The position numbers and the translations under genes are program-made. Below the pieces are notes generated by a model. That model saw nothing but the letters and a program-made list of their open reading frames with translations. It had not been told where the DNA came from and searched no databases. DNA of 64,000 nucleotides from Medicago truncatula (lineage: Eukaryota; Streptophyta; Magnoliopsida; Fabales; Fabaceae), in the NCBI RefSeq assembly GCF_003473485.1, contig NC_053048.1, positions 49,411,755 to 49,475,754 on the forward strand, read 5' to 3'. Every line of letters starts with the position of its first letter. Position 1 is the first letter of the stretch. Positions 1-12,265 of the stretch are shown piece after piece.

Positions 1-430
1 TGAAGGTTGATGCGAACAAATTCATAATTTTGGTTTTACATGTTGACAATATTCTAGTTGCTGCAATGATGATGTTTTGTTGCATAATGTAAAGAAGATT
101 TTCTCTAGCTTACTTTGAAATATAAGATATAGGCGAGGCATGTGATAGAATAGAAAATTCTCTCTAGTAACTTCGGAATATAACATATGGTGAGGTTATT
201 TGATAGAAATAGAACTGTTGCATAGTAGATCATAAGAATTGTTGGGATTGTCTCATAAACGGTATATCAAATAGGAGACAAATTTATTGAAATACAATGT
301 TGCAAAAACGACCTGGAATGAAATGAAGGTAGTCATTTCCCTATGCCTCAATGGTTGAGAGGTTGATGTATGCCCAAACATGTATGCAGCCATATATCAG
401 TTTTTGGTGTGATGGCATGATGTGTCTTTG
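1..430 (+). mobile_element. Ty1/copia pol fragment (fossil)
   Basis: Translation of the first 65 bases resembles the reverse transcriptase core of Ty1/copia elements: a hydrophobic run followed by an HVDN-like version of the YVDD active site and an ILVA tail. Further along, at about 340-410, a stretch reads like the copia 'PYASAVGSLMYA...RPDI' region. The fragment is broken in several places, starts outside the window and has no visible LTR. It lies just upstream of the LPEAT1-like exon and probably sits in an intron of that gene. It looks old. Confidence 0.6.
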
Positions 431-568
431 ATAAATTGATGAACCCTAGGAAAACCACAACTTATTGTTTTATGCTTACATCTTTATGCTAATCTAATTG
501 CAGAAATTGCCATCTTACTTAATCAACACAATGCTTATTTTATTCTAAGTTGACATTAATGTTGGCAG

Positions 569-2232
569 GTGCGCCATGTGATATTTCTCCTCTGTCAGTT
601 TGTAAATTATATAGAAGTGATACAATTACCTATATACTATCCCTCGCAGCAGGAAATGGATGATCCCAAATTGTATGCCGATAATGTCAGAAGGTTGATG
701 GCTACTGAGGTATTTATTTTGGTTATAGATTCAATACTTCTTTATTGCTGAAGTTGATCGTTACACACGTGCATAAATTGACACTCTATAAGGTGCATAA
801 ATTGACACTCTATAAGACGTTATCAAGATACACCACTCAATAGCTCTCCGTAGAGAATCGTTTTGATCAATCTGGCCAACGAAATATTTTGCTGAATCGT
901 TTTGCATTCAAAAGTTTGAGGAAAAAAGCAAGTATTTAAATTATATGTTCAACCATGGTTTTTTTGAAAAGTATAAAAAAAAAAGGGCAACCCGGTGCAC
1001 TAGAGCTCCCGCATATGCAGGGTCCGGGAAGGGGTCCCACCATTTGGTGTATTGTACGCAGCCTTACCCTGTTTTACACAAGAAGCTGTTTCCAGGACTT
1101 GAACCCGTGACCTTTCAGTCACATGACAACAACATGACAAGAGGCTGTTTTTTTTGAAAAGTATATTGTAAATTAATGGCAAAATTACACTTTTAGTCCC
1201 TTAACTTAATTTCAGGTAACAGTTTGGTCCTTTATCTTTTTTTCATTTCAATTTGGTCCTTTTTGTCCATTTTCATACACATTTTCAAGCTTCAAATCTA
1301 ATATTCTTATGCAAACATAGACGAGGATCATAGATTTGAAGACTGAAAGACCATAAGAAAATAAAATCATGAATTTTAAGTTTAAAATTTCATATGAAAA
1401 TGGACAAAAAGGACCAAATTGAAATGAAAAAAAGATAGAGGACCAAACTGTTACCTGAAATCAAGTTAAGGGACTAAAAGTGTAATTTTGCCAAAATTAA
1501 TTTTGTGATCCTTGTTGGAGTAGACAATATATCCATATCATAAATTATACATTCAACCATGGTTTTTGTTTGAATTTTCCAAAAAAGTGTTAGAATATCA
1601 GGACTCTGTAATTTAGGCATTTCGGAAGTGGGTTATGTTTCTCGAACATTGTTTAAGTGGAAATTGACTGTAGACACATCTGCGAATCAAAATCACTCTG
1701 ACACCACCGGAAAGTCTGTGGATGACATCCTCATAAAAACTGTCATTAGATTGAAAGTTATTTTCCCGTTGTATGAAATTTATATTCGTTTGGAACTGTT
1801 CTTTTGCACACATTTACCAAGTCCTGTACTTGTTTTCTGATGTCGAAAAATGTCATTTTTGTGCACACATTACTGTTTTGCTAAACAAAATTGTAAACAT
1901 CCTGAATGGTGATTAAGAATAATAATTATTTTATTGCTTTTATTTTTATCTCATTACCGTCTGGCAAATTTCAAAATCTTCATTCTTTTTGTCGCACTCT
2001 TTATTTCATTGTCATACCTGTACTTATATCCTAAGGTAGTATCCTGCATGTTATGTATTAACTATTATAGTGCGACCACTGGTGATACCTTCTTGATTAT
2101 GTCTGTTGTATGTTCTGCTTGCAGGGTAATTTGATACTTTCTGATATCGGGCTTGCTGAAAAACGAATCTATCATGCTGCTCTCAATGGTAATAATAGCC
2201 TGCCTAGTGTTTTGCGTCCGAAAGACGATTGA
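569..2232 (+). CDS. LPEAT1: Lysophospholipid acyltransferase LPEAT1-like, last two exons (partial)
   Basis: Two exons give the C-terminus of a membrane-bound lysophosphatidylethanolamine acyltransferase, an ER enzyme of phospholipid remodelling. Exon A is 569-709 (47 codons) after a gcag acceptor; it contains IEVIQLPIYYPS and DDPKLYADNVRRLMATE. Exon B is 2125-2232, phase 0, starting GNLILSDIGLAEKRIYHAAL and ending in SLPSVLRPKDD and TGA. These match, from memory, the conserved tail of plant LPEAT1. The catalytic HX4D acyltransferase motif must lie in exons left of the window, so activity cannot be judged. The 1.4 kb intron between the exons carries a SINE and a foldback MITE. LPEAT1 is favoured over LPEAT2 because of the 'NGNNSLPSVL' ending. 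Confidence 0.8.
976..1148 (+). mobile_element. Au-like SINE, 3' part shortened
   Basis: The body begins gggcaacccggtgcactaga at 985 and contains ggtccgggaaggggtc, ttgtacgcagccttaccct and the box B-like cttgaacccgtgacct. This is the recognisable consensus of the Au SINE family of angiosperms. A 17-bp direct repeat (seven T, then gaaaagtata) flanks it at 959-975 and 1149-1165, as expected for a target-site duplication. The usual final 'ggctcccc' segment is absent. It lies in the last intron of the LPEAT1-like gene. Confidence 0.8.
1178..1492. mobile_element. Foldback MITE, Mutator-like
   Basis: Inverted termini of more than 100 bp: the left arm starts ggcaaaattacacttttagt and the right arm ends in its complement, actaaaagtgtaattttgcc. 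The flanks are taaattaat and aaaattaat, a 9-bp duplication with one mismatch, which points to a non-autonomous Mutator-like element. No coding capacity. It lies in the same intron as the SINE at 976-1148. Confidence 0.75.
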
Positions 2233-3429
2233 TAATTTCATGATCCCGGCTTCAATTGATATGTAGTTACACTCGAGTTTTGGTTTCAAACTTAGAATTT
2301 TCTTTAAATATATGAATGGACAGCTCACGTGAGGGGTGTTATAGCTAATACATTTTCCTCAACTTCAGAATGATGTATAATTTCCATGTAAATAATGTAA
2401 CCAATAATGTGTTTTAATTGCTGGTGAATGAGATACACAATTCAAGAGTCAAGTTTTATTCACGTTTTGATTGTGATAAATGACCTTGCTCATTTTAGAA
2501 AAGCCATGTATCTGAATCTTCTGTTTCATGTCCCTGCAGGTTTGTTTTCCCAATGCTAGTTCTTCGGATATGTGGCTTGTATATTTATTGTATGGCTCAA
2601 TTATTTATCAGGAAACAAAAAAAGAAATTAATTAGAAAATTATGTGTAGAGCAAGTATGTATCCAGTAACTGCCTCTGGAGTATGATTGAGATTTTTGAA
2701 CAGAGCCTGATGTATCTATAGTTATAGGATTCTCTCCAATATTAACATAGGTGTTCTAACTTCTAAAATAACTCGCCGTTTCTTGCTATTTAATATTTTA
2801 ATGTTTTGCATTAAAGTATACAAGCTTATGGCTGCATTTATCTTTCTGGTGCCGAGGTTCCCCGTCCCGAAGCCCATGACGAAGAACAACGCTGAATAAA
2901 TGAATCTTCAATTTAACCTGAAGTAACATTCCTTTTTGATCAGCCTTTAAAATCTATACTTTCTTTTAAAGCACTGCCAGTTTTGTTCCTGTTTTAAAAT
3001 CTATACTGACAAAATGATAGAGAATAGTAAAACAAATTTTCATATACGCTAGAGATTATTTGTTCGAGACTTTGTTTTATACGTATACACACACTTTTAG
3101 ATCATTTTTTTTAGTATGGACAACTGAAGCTTCATCTACGGGAATTTAAATATTTTGTTGGTACACCGCGATGAGGTCTTACGAACTCAGTTTTAGCACA
3201 ATTTATACCATAGGCATTGAACCACTGACTAACACAGGAACACAACTGCAGTGAGTTAATGCGACCATTACAATAACAAATTTGAACCGACACCCTGCCA
3301 TATGGTTCGAAGAGATTGAATGAAAAAGAAAAGCAAAAGGAAATACGATGCCTAGGTGAAAGACCGGATGAGATTAAATATCTTCTTAATTTTAAAAAAA
3401 ATCTGAATTTTAATTTCGATTTTTTCTCT
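2233..3429. other. 3' flank of LPEAT1-like gene, no gene seen
   Basis: AT-rich flank. A short relatively GC-rich patch at about 2850-2897 can be read as a short peptide ending EAHDEEQR and a stop, but no splice partners were found. No structured repeat or RNA gene was recognised. Confidence 0.4.
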
Positions 3430-4030
3430 ACTTTTAAATATCTGGGATTTTTTTTTCAAAATTTTAAAAATCTGATTTTTTAATTAAAAATATATTTAAA
3501 AGTTCTGAAATTTAATTATAAAAATAAAAAATTAAAAAAATCTGGGTTTTTTTTTTTCAAAATTTAAAAAATTAGAAAAAAATAATTCAGATTTTGTCTT
3601 AAATTAAGATGATATTTAAAAGTTATGAAATTTAATTATCAAAATAAAAAAATAGAAAAAAATAGAAATTAAAAAAATCTCAATGTTTTTAAAAAATTTG
3701 GGGGTTTTTATTTTGAAATTTAAAAAATTAGAAAAAAATAATTCAGATTTTTTTTCAAATTAAGAAGATATTTAAAAGTTCTGAAATTTAATTATCAAAA
3801 TATAAAAATAGAAAGAAATCAAAATTAAAAAAATCTCAATGTTTTTAAAAAATCTGGGGGTTTTTATTTCGAAATTTAAAAAATTAGAAAAAATGATTTT
3901 TTTTTAAATTAAGAAGATATTTAAAAGTTCTGAAATTTAATTATCAAAATTAATAAAAACAAAAATTGAAAAAAAATTAAATTAAAAAAATCTGAATGTT
4001 TTTAAATAATCTGGGGTTTTAAAAAAAACA
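3430..4030. repeat. AT-rich tandem repeat, 156-bp period
   Basis: The marker aatttaaaaaattaga recurs at 3561, 3717 and 3873, giving an exact 156-bp period. Each unit also carries gatatttaaaagttctgaaa and a 'tctgggggtttttatttt' segment. There are three clear units plus a degenerate one before 3561. The composition is more than 80% A+T and nothing is coding. Confidence 0.85.
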
Positions 4031-4254
4031 AAAAATAGAAATTAAAAAAAGTTCATATTTTTTTCAAAATAAAAAGATTTTTTGTTTTTAATTTTTTTTT
4101 AAATTATGCCACGTGGAAATTAAAAAAAATAAAAAAAAGAATTTTTGTTTTTAATTTTTTTTAAATCTTTATTTTACAGGGGAATCTCCATGTTTTTTTT
4201 CCATAGGGGGTAAATCAAAAGACCCCCAAACGGAAATAATAATGGGAAGGTATA

Positions 4255-5280
4255 CTTTTTTATAAGCAAAATGTATTGAAGAGTACAACCCATCAAATTA
4301 CACATCGCCAACCGAAGGATAAGCTTACAATTGATAAGCTTTGTAAGCATACCAAAGGATTATTCAACCAGTTTGAAAAAGCAAGTGTAGAGTTCGTATA
4401 ATTTTTTTTAAAGGTGACGACAAGGTTTTGATGTCTAGCACAATCTTCTCAACATCCCCAACGTTGCCATTGAAAATGACATTATTCCTCATGTTCCAGA
4501 TGCAGCATATAGTTGCAAGCCATGCCAAGCTTTTACCTTTCTTCCTGCCAAAGGCTTCCTAAACAGAATGAAATTCAAGTGACCCATGCTACCAGATTGT
4601 GTATTCATACCTAGCCATGATGCATAAACTTCCTCCTAAACATTAACGAACATGACTCAACCTCTCTAAAACATAAGACACGTGAATGAAGTTCAATGTA
4701 CATTAGTTAACACTGCTCTTTTTTGCTAACTCAGTCACGGGTAAGGATAAAAGTAACCTCCATCCAAAAACCTGTCCTGTTAGTCTGCCATAATATTGAA
4801 GTGACTTAAGTAAAAGATGATCAGTTTCCTCAAATTGCTTTAGACATGAAAACATTATAATAAGATTTAACAGAGAAACATTGTATTCTATTCGGCACCC
4901 ATGCCCATTGATCCTTATTCGCAACCAGTTTGATCTAAAGCCAAAATCAACCGTAGTTCAGCCATCCATCCGTTCAATAATAACAGCATCATGCAGACGG
5001 TCGAATGACAGAGACGCCTCCTAACTCATGGTGCAACTTCCATGCCACACACCCATCTCAGCCACAACCCCTTTTATAAACTAAACACTTTAACAACTCA
5101 GGGTACTCTTCTTTCAAAGATTTACCATTAATCCATAATTTAATATCATCCCAACACCGGACACGAGAACTAATACTGGATGCAAACCAGTTTTCATTTG
5201 CCACAACATTACTTCCACCCAGCAAAACATCTCTCCATGAGGTCTTTTGGTTTGATTATAATGTCCTCTCTATCTACCAA
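4255..5280 (-). mobile_element. L1-type LINE fragment (C-terminal part of ORF2), degenerate
   Basis: The reverse complement reads as broken pieces of the plant L1 zinc-binding RT tail: a WINGKSLKEEYPEL region near 5120, then EETDHLLL near 4810, then WLATICCIWNMRNNVIFNGN near 4470-4530, the last matching the 'iWkaRNnviF' signature. The pieces lie in different frames with several stops, so this is an old copy. The 3' end faces low coordinates near the T run at about 4257. The other LINE tails in this window (40.6, 63.0 kb) have the same 'W..RNN..F' block. Confidence 0.75.
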
Positions 5281-6164
5281 GTAATTTGACTGATAAAGAA
5301 GCATAGTAGCATACCTGAATGGTTACAGCTCAAACCACGTGTATCCTCTATCATTTTAATAAGCAGCACTTCCATTTATTTAACAATGCTAAATTTAAAA
5401 AACCATATATACTTAATTGACATGTTTGTATGTTTTGAGTATAAATTTAACCTCTAAAATTAATTCTAACTTGAAACTAAAATTTGGAGCTTTTGCATTC
5501 ATAATTGACTTTTAACCTCAAATTGATAAACTCATGTTTACACAAATGTGTTCAAATATAACGAACTTTACATTCAACTCAATTTTAACCAAAATTAATT
5601 TATCCACAATAAATTTTTACCACTGCTAAACGAATAACAAAATGAACACCATGCTATCAGGGTTATATAGTATTGTATTTACATATTATCATAATAATTT
5701 TAATCAATACATCTATTATTAATAAAACTTATCAATAACAATTGAGCTAAAAAAAATTCAATTTTTTTGTACGTTTATTGCGATCATGCCCAGCCGCTAG
5801 TTAGCAGGGTCTTGTTGATGGAATGAATACACTCAAGTCATTGTTATTGCAGGGCATTAAACAACCAACTTGCTGCTGAATACTCTAAGTACATTTGAAA
5901 GCCTCATTTGATATATGAACAAATCAGTAATAAGCACCGAAAGATAATAGAACAGGCTAGACTGAAATGCCTGATAATTTATTACCAGTACAACAACTGT
6001 ATGTTACATTGATATTGATATCAGTATACAAGCAATAATTTAATCTTCAATCAATCAATTGTTTTTTTAGGTACAAAACTCATGTTTCATAGTATAATCT
6101 AGTTCGATGGAATAAACATTTGAGCGGTGGAGGAAAGTGAGGAGGGGAGTACCAATATAGCTAA
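5281..6164. other. Intergenic, 3' side of ISCA2
   Basis: AT-rich sequence with no supported gene. The last part probably holds the ISCA2 3' UTR and poly(A) region (minus strand). Confidence 0.4.
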
Positions 6165-8725
6165 CTACTGTTTCACCATGAAGGAACTTTTACAACTGCA
6201 ACCACCAACTGCACTTGGGTTCTCCGTCACCTGAAAATGAAACCAGAAAATAAATGTAAGTTTGTCTTCGGTTAAATTAAATGCCTTAAGAGTGACATTC
6301 AATGTCATATCTTATAAACGAGTATCAATAGCCACATGCCCCTTTTCTCGCACACTCATTCCATTCCATTCCAATACCATTGGATATCATAGTTTTTTTT
6401 TGTGCTAAATAGTCAGCCAAATAAGTGAATCACGGCAGGTTATGGCTAACTGTGATTATAAAGAATACTTATAACAAAAGCAAAGGGAGATACACAAACT
6501 ACTCACTTTTTGACTCTTTTCAGTTTTCAATACCCTTTAATATCGGGTGAAAACTTGTATTAATCTCACATAAATAGAGCGGGCTTAGGCTATTTAGTTA
6601 GAGGAACATGGGATATCACCAAAGAGTGGAGAAGGTGTCAACAAAAAGTTAGCATTCTTTAATCAAAGTTCATGGAATGACGCATCTTAAGATCAGAAGT
6701 ACCTACGTTGCTCTACATATTTTAGGAGCACGTCATGCTTCTAAGCTGTTTAACAAATTACAAAACTGACATGTGGGCCTGGTTTACGTAGCAGGGTAGA
6801 GGTTGCTCCTCCTGATCACAATTTTGCAAGAAGCACTTTATTCTAATGTTGGTTAAATTTTTCAGGCATATCTCTAGTGGTAGCTTTATTTTTGTTTGAA
6901 CTTGATGGAAGTGTGCCCGAAAAACATAAACAGTGTCAAGAGAGAGTAGTTCAAAGCAAAAGTTCAGTCAGGAGAGCAATTGCATCATCCAAGTAACAAG
7001 AAATGACACCAAAATGTACAAGGCATGGTAAAAAACTTATTGGAAAAAAGCTAAAAGCATCTAAAGGCATTGCTTGGATGGTTGCAAAAGAAGTCACCTC
7101 TATATACAACAGGTTCATCCTGAAAAATTTATACGGAAAACTTCAAAGATTGAACAGGGCCTTATTGACTTAGGTTTGAATCTGAACCTGAATATGTTGT
7201 TAAGTTTTATCTAATTCAACTCTCATAAAAGCTCAAATTGTAAAACGTATATACTCATGGACGATTTTACATCCCAACGGAACATACCCACTCTCTCCAC
7301 TCTGTTTTTTTTCTTTGAAAAAAATTTCTTGAACTTCAAAGATTGAACAAGGCCTTGTTGATTTTGGATTCCAATCTGAACCTGAATATGGTTGTAATAT
7401 TTTATTTAAATCAATTATGTTAAAAGCTCAAATTGTTAATGTACACTCATGGACAACTTTGTATCCTAACATACCCACTCTTGTAAGAGCCCTTCGGGCT
7501 TGAAGCATGTTCACTTTGCACACACATAGTCTAACTCGTGCTTTCTACTAGAAGAACGAGACTCTGATTACTTGATCAGAATGACTATGATATCAAATCC
7601 ACTCTCCATTTACCAAGGCCCAACTCTCCTAAATTCTTAAGCTCACAGGCAAAGGCTGACCAATGTTTACATCAAACAGAAGTTCTCAAATGTTTCAAGA
7701 TTTAACTTCATAACAGGATGTGAATGTGAATTGCTACTATAGTTCACAGAAAAATTCTGAACGAGAACACATCCTAAGAAACTTCCTTACCTGATTATTA
7801 CCATACTAAAATTATAAGAAAGTTCCATGTTGTAGTACACAGGAATGACAGAGAAAGGAATGAGAAGATAGCTATAAATAATTAATTTTGTATAAACACC
7901 AGCATACACATGGTTACAAGTGCGCTTGACTTACTATGAAAGCCGAACGGATTAGCTCCTCGACATAATCAACAGTTGCGCCTTTCACAAAGTCGTATGA
8001 AATATTGTCAACAACCAGTTTAATTCCTTCCTTCTCGAAAACTCTGCCAATGCATTAAGTAAAGTAAGTTATAATTTGTAAAAGACAAGGGTCTATCAAC
8101 ATTGAAATCTGACCATCCAAGTGGTAGTACTAGTACCTATCATCTGAGTTGAATCTGTCATCCAAATTAAAAGCATACTGAAATCCTGAACATCCACCGG
8201 TTTCTACGCTTAAACGAAGCATTTTTCCACCGGATGATGATTCATTGGCATCCAATTCCTTCATTTTCTGTTCAACATTCATTAAGTTGTAGAAACAAGT
8301 TGGAATCAATTACATATAATGATACACATAGTTCCTAACCAGGGGTACAGTACAACATGAACTTTCGAGTATTAAGAGTTGCAATTAATCAGTTCCCTAT
8401 CTGCATAACTGTCATAACAGTTTTTTTACTATTATGAGAAGCATAAGCGATAAGGGCCATCAACTAAAACCTAATCCAAATTTTGAAATGTATTTGACCT
8501 AAAATTGAATGAAAAAACAAGTTGCAATTGAGAGAAGAAAGAGCATACGCGAACGCAGTTTTCGGTTATGTGGACAGGTTCCACGTCGGGAGAAGACGGT
8601 GAAGATGTGGCATGGTGAAGAACGGAAGAAGAAGATGAAGATGAAAAAGAGCTTATAATATTCTGGTTCCGTTGAAATCGTGCTGCCAATAATGGAGCGA
8701 GTCTTCGAAACAGCGATGTTTGCAT
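6165..8725 (-). CDS. ISCA2: Iron-sulfur cluster assembly protein IscA-like 2, mitochondrial
   Basis: A-type Fe-S scaffold/carrier that helps mature mitochondrial [4Fe-4S] proteins. Four exons: 8725-8549, 8267-8137, 8043-7935 and 6230-6165, all GT-AG and together 483 nt (160 aa). The N-terminus ([17 protein letters not shown]) is Arg-rich and Ser-rich, like a mitochondrial presequence. The HesB/IscA domain begins near residue 53 ([14 protein letters not shown]). The cysteine triad is complete: C85 in [11 protein letters not shown], and C150 and C152 in GGCSCKSSF near the end. Length and ending match plant ISCA2-type proteins. The last intron is about 1.7 kb. The gene is divergent from GNA1. 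Confidence 0.93.
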
Positions 8726-9134
8726 CTCTCTCGCTAAATCACACCATTGATGTCTTACCAGGATCTTCTTCTTTGCGCGATTGCGTCTAAATCACAGCGA
8801 TGTTTAAATAAATCGTGCTTCAAACTAAACCTAACTCACGGTTCAGATTTCACCACTTCATCAAAAGAAACATCAACGGCTCAGATTTTACCAAGCCAAC
8901 ACAATTTTTCTGAATAATAAAAAAAGGGAACGCAAGCAAAAGTAGCTTCTGACAAACGTCGTCGTCGTCGCAAGCAAAAATTCCTCTTCCTCCATCTTGA
9001 AGCTGCAAGTACGTTCAAAATTTCCTAATCTTTTCAGATTTTTTTTTTCCATTTTCTTTCTGCGGTATTGCTACAAATTGCTTGCGATTTTAATATTTTT
9101 ATTTCTTATTCTCAGATTGTTTAGTTATTAGAAG
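8726..9134. promoter_or_regulatory. Shared divergent promoter between ISCA2 and GNA1
   Basis: Only 409 bp separate the two start codons, so this stretch must hold both 5' UTRs and both promoters. It contains a cgtcgtcgtcg run near 8958 and pyrimidine-rich tracts near 9040. No clear TATA box was assigned to either direction. A 5' UTR intron in GNA1 is possible (tctgcggtattgc... then the cag before ATG) but not proven. Confidence 0.6.
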
Positions 9135-9596
9135 ATGCAAAACAGTGAGGAACAAAAGTATAGAGCCAGAAGATTAGAGATTACAGACAAGAAAAAAGGT
9201 TTCATAGAATTACTGCAGCAGCTTAGCGTTTGTGATTCAGTCTCTGATAAGGAATTTGAGGATAGATTTCGTGAAATTGATTCACTTGGAGATGATCATG
9301 TTATATGTGTTATTGAAGATGAGATTACTGGAAAGACTATTGCAACGGGGAGTGTGTTTATTGAGAAGAAATTTTTGAGAAATTGTGGTAAAGTTGGACA
9401 TATAGAAGATGTTGTTGTGGATTCAAGTGCTCGTGGGAAACAATTGGGGAAGAAAGTAATTAACTTTCTTACCGATCATGCTCGTTCGGTTGGGTGTTAT
9501 AAGGTGATTCTCGATTGCAGTGTCGAGAATAAGGTTTTCTATGAGAAATGTGGTTTCAAGGAGAAAGAAGTTGAGATGGCTATGTATTTTGTTTGA
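9135..9596 (+). CDS. GNA1: Glucosamine 6-phosphate N-acetyltransferase
   Basis: Transfers an acetyl group from acetyl-CoA to glucosamine-6-phosphate in the UDP-GlcNAc pathway. It is a single uninterrupted frame of 153 aa, about the length of plant GNA1. The GNAT fold is complete: HIEDVVVD at residues 89-96 (strand 4), the acetyl-CoA pyrophosphate loop RGKQLGKK at 100-107, and CYKVILDCSVENKVFYEKCG at 121-140, which is diagnostic of GNA1. ATG at 9135 is the first in-frame start. The coding region is intronless, as I recall for other plant GNA1 genes. No targeting signal is visible, which fits a soluble or ER-peripheral enzyme. Confidence 0.95.
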   Translation: MQNSEEQKYRARRLEITDKKKGFIELLQQLSVCDSVSDKEFEDRFREIDSLGDDHVICVIEDEITGKTIATGSVFIEKKFLRNCGKVGHIEDVVVDSSARGKQLGKKVINFLTDHARSVGCYKVILDCSVENKVFYEKCGFKEKEVEMAMYFV

Positions 9597-11027
9597 TTAA
9601 TCTTTTCTTCTTTTCATTATTCTAAATTTCTTATGTGATGATTCCAGTCATATTGAACATGTATTTTGACATTCAATTCAATTACTTACGTTTTCTCAAA
9701 TTATCACTGGCATTCGCGATTCATTGATTCTAAAAGTAAAGATATACAAAGCATGTTTGTTTGCAGTTACATAATTTCCTTTTATTCTTTCACTGCCTTT
9801 ATTGGCTCCTACCATTTTAGTGGAAGAGCAAACTGCTTTCTTGAGTTCTATGATGTTCCTAGTTACTGATATCAATCTTTAAAAAATCCAGTGTTGTGCA
9901 TAGTGTTCATTTTGGTCCTATTTCTGTAAGTGCTTCAAGACGTCTTTAATGTCTTTGCCATCACACATTGCCTTATGTACTAGGAATTGGTGCAATACTG
10001 CAATGTTCATCGCCATTTCTTTTAACGAAGGCTTATGTTGTCTATCACTGTTATTTAGTTCTGTTCTACTAATATTCTTGATCATTTTCTTCCGTTAGTT
10101 ACACGTGTTATGGTAGTTTGTCTTTTTTATTTCTGTTCTACTATATTGTGTGCGCACTGTTATCTGTACTCTTGGCTATTGTAGCCTGACCTCTTGGCTA
10201 TGTGCAAGCAAAACATGTGCTTTTGTTTAGTCTTAAAAGCAAAAAAATGAGGATTAAATCTAGGTATACGCCACCAGTTCAGCTGTAGTTTTTGATAAGT
10301 TGATTAACATAGGACAAGGTTGTCTTTATTGATATCAATGTATTAAGTATTGACACCGGTTCAGCTGTAATTCTGCTCATACAATAAATCTAGGTATATG
10401 CTATCATCTTTTCTTAATTTGTGTCAAATGGTCAACTTCGACAATATTTGTGGGGCGGAGGGTGTAGGTAAAATCTCATGCCTATTTAAAAACAGGGTGG
10501 AAGGGTGGCTTGAAAAGCAGTTCATTGAGGAATGTTTTTTTTTTTATCCGTTGATTACAAAAGTTAAGGAAAGTGCTGTAATTTGAGTATTTGACTGTTC
10601 AATGATTTGGGGGCTCAAGGAATTATGAGGACAGACATACAGTACATCGAAATTCTTTGTTGCAACTCTCTTTTCGTACATTTGAAATGAGACCTTGATG
10701 CTCTTTGGAAAGATCCTTCTAGCTGGAAATCGGTAGTGTACTGATGGTAGGTCTAGCAGTGCTGTACACGTTCCTTCCTAGTATATTAGACCGAGTCGAT
10801 GAGCTGAATGTGTTACCATATAATGACATAACGATGTATATATAAAATTATGAGATCTCATTTAATATTTTTATAAATAAATGACAGTTACATAATTATA
10901 AAAAAAAATTGAGTGATAAAATTGAAATCGTATCAAATTAAAATTGTCATATACACAAATAGCACTAAAATAACTACAAAGTAAAAATATATTGTCAAGT
11001 ACATTTTAACGAATTGTACATAAATCA
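9597..11027. other. Intergenic, downstream of GNA1
   Basis: No gene supported. The first 300 bp probably contain the GNA1 3' UTR. The phrase 'atctaggtatacgcca' near 10260 recurs as 'atctaggtatatgcta' near 10388, a small degenerate direct repeat. Confidence 0.4.
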
Positions 11028-11856
11028 CTAATCAATATTTAGCAAATGGTAGATGATCAACATCAGTGCAACCACAAAATATGCATCTTCGCAAAATACT
11101 TCTTGAATTAGCTCAAATTTCTTCAACTCATTCATAATATTTCTTGGATCATCAAACACATCCTCACAAACTCTAAAACGATTCACATCTTTACCCAATC
11201 TTTCCGAACTCTTTTTCAAGCCAATTCCCAAAACTCCCGGTAGAAGCTGCAGAGGCATAAACTTTCACAACTAACAGTACAATTCTCATCTGCCATAAGA
11301 AAAAAGAATCAGGAATACAAGTTGCTATATGTTTTCAAAACAAGAAAGCTAGAAGGAAACCAAAGCAACTTAAAAGAGAAAACAACAAACTTTCAGCAAG
11401 TTACAACAATGGAAAGATCAGAACATGTACTAGAGAGCTAAAGTCTAGAAATAAAGTACTAGCATGCTATCAATCTGTCAAAAAAGAATATACTGTCAAC
11501 GATAAATTGCAGCAAGAGTATTGGGGAAATCTCTGTAAGTTTCAACACAGATGCCATAAAACAATAAAATGACTCAATTGCTCTAGGCTTAATGAGAAAT
11601 TGGAAACCAATAATGGGGCACTTGTACATAATGTTTCTGACCAACAAACTGAGTATCACATTTTACTTCTTGTATTTGACAAACACAAAAGTATCACACG
11701 ATCATGTAGGTTAGACAATAATTTCCTTATAGTTATACTATCATGCAACTCTTGAAAACACTTGACTACTTGATCATAGAAGCTCTCCGGCTCTGATTGG
11801 AAAACTACATCATGACTTTGTTCTAATAAAGATTTGGTATCAGAAGGCACAATCAC
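11028..11856 (-). other. Two coding-like stretches of unknown identity
   Basis: Minus-strand open stretches at 11856-11656 (PSDTKSLLEQSHDVVFQSEP, ending NTRSKM and stop) and 11258-11028 (with CEDVFDDPRNIMNELKKFEL, ending LLNID and stop) have balanced, protein-like composition unlike the AT-rich background. They lie downstream of the 38-codon exon at 12152-12265 and could be its later exons or decayed remnants. No convincing acceptor precedes the first one. I do not recognise the family. Confidence 0.25.
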
Positions 11857-12151
11857 AGATCAAGCAACGGCCTATCAATAGTCACACTTCTCTTGTCAAT
11901 CAATTTCACGCATAAAAGGGAATTAGGGTAAAAAGCAGCACCCGACATTACCTTTTGATATTGACCAATCATATATGGAATTATAATCAATGTATATACT
12001 AAGACCAAAAATAGTCCTTAGTAACCAATTGTAAAAGAGTTTCTAATATTTTTCCGTCAAAAAGAAAGAGTTTCTAATATAATAACAATGCTACAATAGG
12101 CCACATATCAAAGTCAACCTACCCGTGCTCAGTTCTAATAACCGTAGTTAC

Positions 12152-12265
12152 CTGTCCAGTAAAAATGGAAGGTACAGCAATAGAGGCAGGCTCATTAGCA
12201 GAGGCTGGTGCAGCAGAGGAGTAGGCTGGCGCAGCGAATTGTGAACAATAGCTAGTATTCTTCAT
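12152..12265 (-). CDS. Putative first exon, Ala/Ser/Pro-rich protein (copy B)
   Basis: Starts ATG at 12265 and runs 38 codons to a CAG|gtaac donor. It begins MKNTSYCSQFAAPAYSSAAP and continues Ala/Pro-rich. It is clearly paralogous to the 38-codon exon at 13548-13661: same first five residues, same FAAPA core, same length, same phase-0 donor, and similar sequence upstream of the ATG (cctaaaca..ttgaa.aat.tgaaaaa). Function and later exons are unknown. This could be a real duplicated gene or duplicated non-coding sequence with a chance frame. Confidence 0.35.
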
